A stretch of DNA of 64,000 bases, from NCBI GenBank assembly GCA_963800255.1, contig CAWDAK010000008.1, positions 62,001 to 126,000 of the forward strand. The letters are read 5' to 3'. Positions 54,278 to 62,801 of the stretch are shown one piece after another; position 1 is the stretch's first letter, and each line of letters opens with the position of its first letter. Position numbers and translations under genes: made by a program. Source of the stretch: DATFVA01 sp963800255 (lineage in GTDB: Bacteria; Bacteroidota; Ignavibacteria; Ignavibacteriales; Ignavibacteriaceae). The notes under the pieces are model-generated. The model ran no database searches. It was not told the DNA's origin and saw nothing but the letters and a program-made list of their open reading frames with translations.

Positions 54278-55519
54278 ATGAAATATTCAATTCTTATTTT
54301 AACCTGCCTTATACTATCACTTCCATCTCTAAACACATCGGCACAGGTTAAAAAGGATAAGGGAGTTTTTGTAGAACCCCAAAAAGGATTCTATGATGAA
54401 ATTAAAACCGCAGTAAAGGAATACAACAATCCCCCGAAAGAAAAGAAAAAAGAATTCAGAGTAGATATGAGCAATGTTAATGCTCCTGAATCAATCGATG
54501 AATTCACAAAATACTGGTATAACGATCCCATCTCGCAGGGTCAGACAGGAACCTGCTGGTCGTTCTCAACCACATCTTTCTTCGAGTCTGAAGTTTACCG
54601 CCAGCAGCACAAGAAGGTTAAACTTTCTGAAATATTCACAGTTTACTGGGAGTACGTCGAAAAAGCAAAAAGATTTGTTGAAGAAAGAGGAAATTCTCTT
54701 TTCGAGGAAGGATCGGAAGCTAACGCCGTAAAAAGAATTTATTCAATGTACGGTGCTGTTCCTGAAGAAAGCTATGCATGCATGCTGTCAGGGCAAAAAT
54801 TTCCCGATCACAGCATTATGATCAAAGAGATGAGCGATTATCTAAGCCATGTAAAAGAAACCAATGCCTGGGATGAGGAAGAAGTAATCAGAGTAATTAA
54901 ATCGATATTAAAACATTACCTGGGTGAACCGCCTGCACAGGTAACCGTTGAAGGCAAAAGCTATACTCCAAAAGAATACCTTTCAGATTACCTGAAACTG
55001 AAACCTGAAGATTATGTGGATGTTCTGTCATATATGCAGAAGCCATACTGGCAGCAGGTTGAATACGAAGTGCCTGATAACTGGTGGCATAATGCTGATT
55101 ACTATAACGTCCCCCTGGATGATTTTATGGATGCTTTGAATAACGCAGTAAAGAACGGCTACACAATGTCGATAGGCGGAGATGTGTCTGAACCCGGGTA
55201 CGATGCATGGCATAAAGTAGCTATCGTTCCTTCATTCGATATTCCTGCTCAGTATATTGATGAAAATGCCAGAGAGTTCAGGTTCAACAACAAGACAACC
55301 ACCGATGATCATGGGATTCATCTTGTTGGCTACACAAATAAAGACGGTGTAATATGGTACCTCATTAAAGATTCAGGTTCAGGCTCAAGGAATTTAGATC
55401 CTAAAGGCTACTACTTTTTCAGAGAAGATTACGTGAAGCTTAAAATGATGGACTTTCTTGTCCACAAAGATGCCGTGAAAAATCTCCTTGCTAAGTTTCA
55501 GATAACTCAGAACCGCTAG
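54278..55519 (+). CDS. Secreted C1 (bleomycin hydrolase/papain-like) peptidase
   Basis: 413 residues with a signal peptide (cleavage near NTSAQ). Catalytic Cys in GQTGTCWSFSTTSFFE, catalytic His in DDHGIHLVGY. The residue expected to be Asn (NSWG) reads KDSGSGSRN, so Asp replaces Asn. The central part has the C1B/bleomycin-hydrolase layout with a long insertion. Probably a periplasmic or secreted peptidase. Followed by a hairpin (55536-55562). Confidence 0.9.
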   Translation: MKYSILILTCLILSLPSLNTSAQVKKDKGVFVEPQKGFYDEIKTAVKEYNNPPKEKKKEFRVDMSNVNAPESIDEFTKYWYNDPISQGQTGTCWSFSTTSFFESEVYRQQHKKVKLSEIFTVYWEYVEKAKRFVEERGNSLFEEGSEANAVKRIYSMYGAVPEESYACMLSGQKFPDHSIMIKEMSDYLSHVKETNAWDEEEVIRVIKSILKHYLGEPPAQVTVEGKSYTPKEYLSDYLKLKPEDYVDVLSYMQKPYWQQVEYEVPDNWWHNADYYNVPLDDFMDALNNAVKNGYTMSIGGDVSEPGYDAWHKVAIVPSFDIPAQYIDENAREFRFNNKTTTDDHGIHLVGYTNKDGVIWYLIKDSGSGSRNLDPKGYYFFREDYVKLKMMDFLVHKDAVKNLLAKFQITQNR

Positions 55520-55535
55520 TAATTCCTAAATTCAG

Positions 55536-55562
55536 GGAGCAGCGATATCACCTCGCTGCTCC
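55536..55562. terminator. Convergent terminator hairpin
   Basis: GGAGCAGCG (55536-55544) pairs with CGCTGCTCC (55554-55562), 9 bp, between the C1 peptidase and the giant secreted gene. It has a modest T/A-rich flank and may serve both. Confidence 0.6.
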
Positions 55563-55593
55563 TTACTTATGAATTGACTTTTTATTAAGTTTT

Positions 55594-58500
55594 TCAATCC
55601 TTCATTAAAATTGATGCAACTTCGAGGGGAGTTAAAATATTATCTTCGCTTAAGTAATTAGATTTAATAAATACTTCTTCAATATTGCCGTTGTAGGTTT
55701 CCTTTAAAGGACTAAGCCAGTTTTCAATTTGATCCGAAGCTTCCTGAATAACAATATGCTGATTATAAAAAATAAATTCAGCTGGGGATGCGGATACATT
55801 TCCAAGGTTATCCGTAATTACCGCTTTTGCAGTTACCTGGATAAGATTCTCCGAAACCGGCAATTTTAGAGACACTTTGCTATTGGACCATTTACCATCT
55901 GAAACCTTTAAATAGTTGTTACTGAAGGGTATGTCTGAACCGCTGGTAAGATCTTTTAATTTGAACTCCCATTTTATATTAAAAACCTTGTCTCCAAAAA
56001 GATCTCTGCTCTTATCACTCTTCTGATATGCCAGGTCATTAAGTTCCTGGGAAACATCGTCTACTTCCACAAAAGATGAGGATTTCTCTTCCCGAGAAGA
56101 ATAGAATGGCAAAAGTTCGAACTCTACGTTTTTGATGGTGACCGGAGGTGAAGGAGGAGATATTAAAAGTTCACTTTTTGCCGGGTCAGATTCTTTGGAT
56201 ATATAGGTTTTCCAGGTCTCCCATTTTGCGAGATCGCCTTCGGTTTCTTTCAAATCATTCAACAAGCCGATTATTGACAATCCCTCAATTTTAAATGAAT
56301 GCACGGAGGTGTTCCCTGAATTCAAAAACTCAATTTCTTTTTCTGATTTCTCCGGAAGCAGAACATTCTCAAGAACCCCAATAGTCTGCATACTATCGGA
56401 TATGAAATCAGTATTTGGCTTTGGGACGTATGAAAGAATCTGTGAACTAGTTTTATATCTTACGGATTGAAATGCTGAGGTAAAGCTTCTATGCTTATTA
56501 CTTCCCGGGAAATAATTTACAGAAAAAGAAGCAGCAAGTTGATCTTTATCTCCAACCTTTACTCTTTTAAGAGAGCCAGGCACAAGCCTGGGTACAATGG
56601 CAGGTTGTATCTCAGCCTTAGCAAGAATGTTCAATTTCATATCTTCTGGAGAAACTGACTGCTCAGCGAAATCCTGAGTAAATGGTTCTACAGCTGGATC
56701 AGAATCAAGGTCACCGAACCTTACCATGGAAGGGTCGTTGAATTTTATTGAGAGAGGAAGGGAACCTGCTCTGCCACCATAGAAAACGGTCCATTGTTTC
56801 GTCTGTGGATTCACATATATCACGTCAGTATTTGAATTTGTTAAGCCCGTAACAAATAAAAGATCATCCATCCTGAAACTTATATCAGGTTTAAATAATT
56901 CTTTAAAATCTCCTGTACCATTCCAGTAAACACAGAATTTTCCTTTAATATTTCTGAAAATATCTGTGACATCATCACCATTAAAATTTCCAAATCGAAA
57001 ATTTGCAGCGTAATCATCGTTTGTAAAAAGATTATAATTGCTGTTAAGTTTTTTCCAGCTTCCTTTACAACTATATTTTACATACATATCGGCTTTAAGC
57101 AGGAGGTTGCCGGGACTCCCATTCGGACGATACTTTACATAAACTATATCCGTTTTGCCATCTCCGTTAAAATCTCCCACCTGTATCATTTTATTCTGTT
57201 CACCTGCATCAGTTATTTCTGTCCACTGGCTTTTTCCCCCATACGAAACCTCCACCTTATTTCGTGGGTTCACCCGTATTATATCTGTAATCCGATCACC
57301 ATTTACATCGCCAAATCTTAACTCCTCGACAGGAATGCTTGAAGTATTAAGCTCTTGCCAAGTTCCTTTGCCATCATACATTACCATCCATCGGCTCCCA
57401 TCCTTTGCAAATAAATCGGTCTTCCCATTGCCATTAAAATCAATAAGGCCATCAACAATACCTTTTCCCTCCTGATCTGAACTAATAACAGCTGAGAAGG
57501 GAATGGATTTATCATATAAACCAAACTGTTTCCAGGTGTTTGCGATGTCGCCGGTAAAGAGAGTTGGTTTAGAATTAGCACTAACTTTCTGTCTGTCAAC
57601 GCGAAGTACAACAAAGCCTTCTTTTCCATTACCATTTCCAATTGAGGTATTGAAAACAACATATCCCTGAAGAATTCCCTTCGTACGGTTATAGCAAACG
57701 TTACGAAATCTTACACCTACAAATGGGTTAATCTCAGGATCTTCAGCAACTGTAACAGCCGGTCTGCCTTTATACATTAGAGTATGCTGATTTCCCTCAG
57801 TTACGTCAGGATAGGATGCATCTTTATAAAAATTGAGAGCATCAATCGCCTGCACGCCCATAAACATCTGATCTTTTACCGGATCAAATTCGAAAGCAAC
57901 ACTTAATTCCGATTCCTGATTTTTTTCCAGGGCCCAGGGTTTATAATTATAGGATGTAACACGTCTAGCTGAAAAATCACCACCAATAAACCGCGGCTGA
58001 TTTCCTTCTATAACCGTTGTATCCGCTCGCCGTTTAAATCGATTTGAATCATCAACCAGCAGCATAACCATTAAAGCATTATCCGGCTCAGTCCACCATA
58101 TCTGTTCACATGGATGGATTTCCGGATGATTGCCATGTGCCTCCTCTCTTATAAAAGGTCCGTATACAGTAAGTTTCTTATTGAGTAGGCTACTCTTTGA
58201 ATCATTATTTGTGAACCACGGATTACCGTATCTATGTTCATCAGGTGTGATTTCCGCCTCCACCAAGATATGACCATCAGAAGTTTGAATCCAATCTGCC
58301 GATGCATACCAGTTGGCCCCCCGATAGGGAATGGCATCTGAAACAAAACTTTCAAATCCTGGATCAGGGAGCAGATTGATATTCCAATCACTCTCATCAC
58401 CATAATTCGATATGCTGAAACTGTAAAAGTTTCCGGTAAGGGTTTGTTTTTCTGTTCTGATCGGATACCAATTCTCACCAAAAAAAGGATTAGTTATACT

Positions 58501-58830
58501 GTAAGCGGTTCCGCTGAATTTATGTTTCCCGATAAGATTATACGAGGATGGTGCGGAGGGATTCAAGCCTCTCATACCCTGGTATTTTGTAACAACCTCT
58601 TCAAGCATACTGATATCTTCTGAAGAACAATCAGGACAATCATCTTCATCCATAGTCATCAAATGAACATCATGTATTCTCGTCTCCAACCCGCGAATAT
58701 GGCGAAGTGAATCCTGCTGCCCTAAAGCATCAGATGAAATAGAAAAAAGAATTATGAGAAATAAGAATAAAAAAGGACTGCAAAAAGAACAAACAGAAAA
58801 AGATGAAAACAGTAGTTTCAACTTATCCAT
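55594..58830 (-). CDS. Giant secreted VCBS/FG-GAP-repeat protein
   Basis: 1078 residues. A signal peptide ends near DALGQ. Residues ~50-445 are unrecognised with several WY- and DNA-like segments and a conserved-looking cysteine pair CPDC. From ~455 to ~715 lie about six VCBS/FG-GAP-type repeats with Ca-binding loops such as DFNGNGKTD, DVNGDRITD, DFNGDGKTD and NFNGDDVTD. The C-terminal ~350 residues look like beta-sandwich domains. No sorting signal found. Stands alone, with base composition slightly more AT-rich than its neighbours, hinting at acquisition. Role in adhesion or surface binding is inference. Confidence 0.8.
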   Translation of the reverse strand: MDKLKLLFSSFSVCSFCSPFLFLFLIILFSISSDALGQQDSLRHIRGLETRIHDVHLMTMDEDDCPDCSSEDISMLEEVVTKYQGMRGLNPSAPSSYNLIGKHKFSGTAYSITNPFFGENWYPIRTEKQTLTGNFYSFSISNYGDESDWNINLLPDPGFESFVSDAIPYRGANWYASADWIQTSDGHILVEAEITPDEHRYGNPWFTNNDSKSSLLNKKLTVYGPFIREEAHGNHPEIHPCEQIWWTEPDNALMVMLLVDDSNRFKRRADTTVIEGNQPRFIGGDFSARRVTSYNYKPWALEKNQESELSVAFEFDPVKDQMFMGVQAIDALNFYKDASYPDVTEGNQHTLMYKGRPAVTVAEDPEINPFVGVRFRNVCYNRTKGILQGYVVFNTSIGNGNGKEGFVVLRVDRQKVSANSKPTLFTGDIANTWKQFGLYDKSIPFSAVISSDQEGKGIVDGLIDFNGNGKTDLFAKDGSRWMVMYDGKGTWQELNTSSIPVEELRFGDVNGDRITDIIRVNPRNKVEVSYGGKSQWTEITDAGEQNKMIQVGDFNGDGKTDIVYVKYRPNGSPGNLLLKADMYVKYSCKGSWKKLNSNYNLFTNDDYAANFRFGNFNGDDVTDIFRNIKGKFCVYWNGTGDFKELFKPDISFRMDDLLFVTGLTNSNTDVIYVNPQTKQWTVFYGGRAGSLPLSIKFNDPSMVRFGDLDSDPAVEPFTQDFAEQSVSPEDMKLNILAKAEIQPAIVPRLVPGSLKRVKVGDKDQLAASFSVNYFPGSNKHRSFTSAFQSVRYKTSSQILSYVPKPNTDFISDSMQTIGVLENVLLPEKSEKEIEFLNSGNTSVHSFKIEGLSIIGLLNDLKETEGDLAKWETWKTYISKESDPAKSELLISPPSPPVTIKNVEFELLPFYSSREEKSSSFVEVDDVSQELNDLAYQKSDKSRDLFGDKVFNIKWEFKLKDLTSGSDIPFSNNYLKVSDGKWSNSKVSLKLPVSENLIQVTAKAVITDNLGNVSASPAEFIFYNQHIVIQEASDQIENWLSPLKETYNGNIEEVFIKSNYLSEDNILTPLEVASILMKD

Positions 58831-59306
58831 TGTGACACCTTTTATTTAGTTATTAAATCAGAACCTGATTTCTAAAAGGATTTTTGGAAGAATGCAACTT
58901 TTAACATGCCCCCTGATTATTATAAGGCAGGTAGAACTAAATACTTGCTAATAAGATTCCTTGATCTAAAAATTTGAAATTAAATTACCATGGAAAATTT
59001 ATACTGTCAATAGTCAGCCGAACCTCCTCCATAAAGAAGAAACCAACTCACCAAGTTTTTTCATAATTCTCAATAGCATCCCCTGAATTTGAAAAATTAA
59101 AGATATAGCTGGTTAGATTGAGTATACTAAGTCTTTTGTTGTAACTTCCTGACTGTCTGTCTACTTACGCCAAAATCACTGTATACCGGTTTTTAAAATC
59201 CGGAGAATCATATTCATCAATCCCTGCTTTTTGCTTATCTTAATTCCGGCATTCTCTGTATATTTCTTACTCAAATTTTTGTAAATATTATTCTAATCTC
59301 CCGTTT
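58831..59306. other. AT-rich intergenic region, no gene seen
   Basis: 476 bases between the divergent giant-protein gene and gatE. No open frame, tRNA or strong terminator is visible. TATATTTC at 59259-59266 is a near -7 match, but with a poor partner. Confidence 0.5.
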
Positions 59307-61253
59307 ATGTACGACTTTATATTCAAACCCTTCTCACAAATGACCGATGAAGATTATGCCGCGGTTGGTTTTAAATCCGGACTTGAAATTCATCAGCAAT
59401 TACTAACAGATAAAAAACTCTTCTGCAGGTGTCCTGCCGGTAAATACAGCAGGCATTACGACGCGGAGATCCTGAGACATATGAGACCAACGCTCAGCGA
59501 GCTAGGGGTATATGACGGAACCGCCCTGATGGAATTTAAAACACGAAAGGAAATCATCTACAGGATAAACCGTGAAACCGTTTGTACTTATGAAATGGAT
59601 GATACTCCCCCTTTCCTTATAAATGAAGACGCCCTGGAGATTGCTCTCGGTATAGGAATGCTTTATCGGTGCAGCCTTGTTGATGAACTGCATATTGCAA
59701 GAAAACAGTATCTTGACGGAAGTATTCCTACCGGATTTCAAAGGACTGCTATCTATGCCCTGAACGGAAAGATTCCCTATAAAGACCATGAAGTGCAGAT
59801 CGTGCAGATGTCTATTGAAGAAGATTCCTGCCGCGAAGTCAGCGATGTAGGACACGACAGGATCTACCTGACAGACAGACTCGGAATGCCGCTGATTGAA
59901 ACTGTTACGGGTCCTGATATGCGCACTCCCACAGAAGTAGCTGAAGTTGCCCGCCTCTGCAGCAAGCTGGTACGCAGTACCAACCAGGTTCGGCGCGGAA
60001 TGGGAGCCGCCAGAGAAGATGTTAATGTTAGCGTTACGGGCGGTACAAGAATAGAGATAAAGGGCGTACCGCAGATTAAAGACATTCCCCTGCTCACCTA
60101 CAACGAGGCAATGAGACAGTGGAACCTGCTCAGACTTCGTGAAGAACTTAAGAGCCGAGGAATAACTGAAGAAACATTCAAAGCGGAATCATCTGATATA
60201 ACGAATGTTCTTAAAAACCCTCACTACCTCCCTATTAAGAATGCGCTTGAAGAAGGTGCGGTATTAAAGTGCGTGCTGCTTAAAGGTTTTTCGGAACTGC
60301 TTCACTGGCAAACCCAGACGAACACGTATTTTTCCAAAGAGATTTCCGATCGTGTACGCGTAATAGCCTGCTTAACTACTATTCCTAATATGATCCATTC
60401 CGACAGCAAAGGAGATACAATTACTTCCTCAGAATGGCAGAAAGTAAGGAAGGCATCCGGGGCGAAGGATAACGACACCATGGTTCTTGTATGGGGCAGC
60501 GAGGATGATACTGCAACAGCTGTAAAAGAAATAATTATAAGAGCCAAAGAAGCTGTAATTGGAATTCCTTCTGAAACCAGGCAGGCGTTAAGTGACGGAA
60601 CAAACGGTTTCGAAAGGATACTGCCGGGAGCCGATAGAATGTATCCTGATACCGACCTTCCTCCTAAACAGATTCCGGCTGCCACTATACAAAAAATAAG
60701 AAACGGGATTCCCCAGCATTTCTGGGATAGAGAAAGATGGTACAGGGAACTGAAAATTCCTGCCGACACAATAGAAGAGCTGGCAATTTCACCTTATGCT
60801 GAGTTGTTTAAGAAGGCAGTAAAAGAGTGGAATGTAAACCCCGTCTTAACAGCAGTGCTTCTTATCCAGTTTCCAAAAAGATTGCGGAAAAAAGGTTATG
60901 ATACTGAAATCCTCAATGAGGAAATTCTTTTTAAAATTATTTCTGCATTTAAAGAAAATAAAGTAACTCGTGACGGAATTCTACCCCTGCTTGAGAACGT
61001 AATCTCCCTTGGGGTTTTCTTTGATGAACTGCTGCCCCCTCCCTGTCCTAAAAAAGAAATTGATGCAGCATTCAAAGAATCGAAGAGCATTCTGAAAAAC
61101 ATCAGGCTCCATAAAGAAGAGAACAGAAGTAAAGTTCTGATGGGATTGGCGATGAACAAACTGAGGGGGAGAGTACCCGGAAGCGACGTACTTAACTATA
61201 TTCAGAAAAAAGAAAATTCTCTTACTAATAATGCTGAAAAGGAGAATGCATAA
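59307..61253 (+). CDS. gatE: Glu-tRNA(Gln) amidotransferase subunit E (archaeal type)
   Basis: 648 residues. GatE, unlike GatB, has GLEIHQQL with KLFCRCP, the conserved EEDSCREV and GLGAAREDVNVSV-like (MGAAREDVNVSV) catalytic-domain motifs, and an AspRS-like inserted domain around residues ~390-455 ending in the GatE-specific ERILPGADRMYPDTDLPP. The tail has the YqeY-like helical fold. It activates Glu-tRNA(Gln) with ATP and, with GatD-made ammonia, gives Gln-tRNA. ATG 59307; overlaps or abuts gatD. Typically archaeal, so lateral transfer is likely. Confidence 0.93.
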   Translation: MYDFIFKPFSQMTDEDYAAVGFKSGLEIHQQLLTDKKLFCRCPAGKYSRHYDAEILRHMRPTLSELGVYDGTALMEFKTRKEIIYRINRETVCTYEMDDTPPFLINEDALEIALGIGMLYRCSLVDELHIARKQYLDGSIPTGFQRTAIYALNGKIPYKDHEVQIVQMSIEEDSCREVSDVGHDRIYLTDRLGMPLIETVTGPDMRTPTEVAEVARLCSKLVRSTNQVRRGMGAAREDVNVSVTGGTRIEIKGVPQIKDIPLLTYNEAMRQWNLLRLREELKSRGITEETFKAESSDITNVLKNPHYLPIKNALEEGAVLKCVLLKGFSELLHWQTQTNTYFSKEISDRVRVIACLTTIPNMIHSDSKGDTITSSEWQKVRKASGAKDNDTMVLVWGSEDDTATAVKEIIIRAKEAVIGIPSETRQALSDGTNGFERILPGADRMYPDTDLPPKQIPAATIQKIRNGIPQHFWDRERWYRELKIPADTIEELAISPYAELFKKAVKEWNVNPVLTAVLLIQFPKRLRKKGYDTEILNEEILFKIISAFKENKVTRDGILPLLENVISLGVFFDELLPPPCPKKEIDAAFKESKSILKNIRLHKEENRSKVLMGLAMNKLRGRVPGSDVLNYIQKKENSLTNNAEKENA

Positions 61254-61254
61254 A

Positions 61255-62646
61255 TTGGTTGACAATAATAGCGATTATAAAGGATACCGCGGAGAAGCTC
61301 TTAGCACATTACAGAAATATAAAGCACTGGTATGGAGCAATGTTGATATAAATACTGAAGACGGAACTTACAGCGGCACTATACTTCCACGCTCTGAAAC
61401 TGCCGATGATTTACATATCGTAATAAAAATTCCTGTTGGTTATAACCTTGGGATTGCCGCTAAAAAAGTTACTGATATTAAAGTGCACAGCAGAAAAGAG
61501 GCACATTACAAGATCCCCGAAAAGGATTTTCCTTATGAACCGAACAAACCCCGTGTAAAGCTGCTTGGAACAGGCGGAACGATAGCGAGCAGACTTGATT
61601 ACAGGACCGGGGCTGTTATTCCTGCTTTTTCGCCGGGTGAACTTTATGGATCTGTTCCTGAGCTTGCCGATTACTGCAACCTTGAAACAGAGAAACTTTA
61701 CGGAGTATTTTCAGAGAATATGGGTCCTGACCAGTGGAAAGGGCTTGCTGAAGCTATAGGAAAAGAGATTGAGAAAGGCGTACAGGGAATAGTAATTGGT
61801 CATGGTACCGACACCATGCACCATACATCAGCAGTACTTTCATTTATGGTTCAGAATTCCCCGGTGCCTATCGTGATGGTCGGTTCCCAAAGATCAAGCG
61901 ACCGTCCTTCTTCCGACGCAGCACTCAATCTTATCCATAGTGTAAAGACCGCCGCCGAAAGTGATATTGCCGAAACAATGGTGTGTATGTTTGGACCAAC
62001 TTCAGACGTATATGGACTCCTTCACCGCGGCACGCGCGTAAGGAAAATGCATTCCAGCTATCGTTCCACATTCAGGACAATAGGTGACATCCCGATTGCA
62101 AAAGTCAGCCGCACAGAGATCACTCCCCTCCGCGAAGATTATAAGCGAAGAAGAGACGATAAGGATGTTATTGTAAATCCTGTTTTCGAAGAGAAGGTCT
62201 CAATTGTCTACTATTACCCTAATATGCATCCGGATATAATAGACTCCCTTGTCGACCACGGCTACAAAGGAATAATAATAGCCGGAACAGGATTAGGCCA
62301 TGTGAACAGGCCAATGTACCCCGCACTGAAGCGGGCTTATGAAAAAGGAGTTGCCGTATATATGACTGTTCAGACTCTATGGGGATATGTACAGATGTAT
62401 GTATACGAAACCGGAAGAGAGATTATGGAACTTGGAGTGATTCCCGGAGCCAATATGCTTCCTGAGGTTGCCTACGTAAAGCTTGGCTGGGCATTGGGAC
62501 AAACTAACGACCCAGAAAAAGTAAAAGAAATAATGCTCACATCAATCGCTGGCGAAATTACCGAGCGCGAACCCAGCAATGGCTATCTCGTATACCAGGG
62601 AGGCCTACCGGAGGTTGAGGAATTTATCTCTAAGTATAAAAAATAG
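61255..62646 (+). CDS. gatD: Glu-tRNA(Gln) amidotransferase subunit D (archaeal type)
   Basis: About 463 residues from TTG 61255, whose AAGGAG lies 10 bases upstream at the end of gatE; it begins 1 base after the gatE stop. ATG 61231 or 61246 within gatE are alternatives (471 residues from the first). Residues ~10-95 are the GatD-specific N-terminal beta domain; then the asparaginase domain with GTGGTIASR, HGTDTMHHT and SDRPSSDAALN holding the Thr, Asp and Lys of the amidohydrolase site. Deamidates glutamine or asparagine to feed ammonia to GatE. Confidence 0.93.
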   Translation: MVDNNSDYKGYRGEALSTLQKYKALVWSNVDINTEDGTYSGTILPRSETADDLHIVIKIPVGYNLGIAAKKVTDIKVHSRKEAHYKIPEKDFPYEPNKPRVKLLGTGGTIASRLDYRTGAVIPAFSPGELYGSVPELADYCNLETEKLYGVFSENMGPDQWKGLAEAIGKEIEKGVQGIVIGHGTDTMHHTSAVLSFMVQNSPVPIVMVGSQRSSDRPSSDAALNLIHSVKTAAESDIAETMVCMFGPTSDVYGLLHRGTRVRKMHSSYRSTFRTIGDIPIAKVSRTEITPLREDYKRRRDDKDVIVNPVFEEKVSIVYYYPNMHPDIIDSLVDHGYKGIIIAGTGLGHVNRPMYPALKRAYEKGVAVYMTVQTLWGYVQMYVYETGREIMELGVIPGANMLPEVAYVKLGWALGQTNDPEKVKEIMLTSIAGEITEREPSNGYLVYQGGLPEVEEFISKYKK

Positions 62647-62801
62647 CCTGATACTGAAATAATTCCCTCCAAAAAAGAGATATTTAGCCTGGTTTCCGAG
62701 AACTAAAAAAGCCCCGGACTTTATCTTTATTTGTACTAAATATCACAATTACTTGCTTCATTTTTAATAGTTTACTGCCTTTCAAAACCAACATCCGGAA
62801 A

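Noticed and set aside
7829..58946. 18-base match between the btuB coding region and the 58.93-kb intergenic region
   Set aside because: One short match with no flanking similarity; may be chance.
59307..61253. Calling the gene gatB
   Set aside because: GatB lacks the AspRS-like inserted domain and has GLEVH; this sequence has GatE wording and is followed by gatD, not gatA/gatC.
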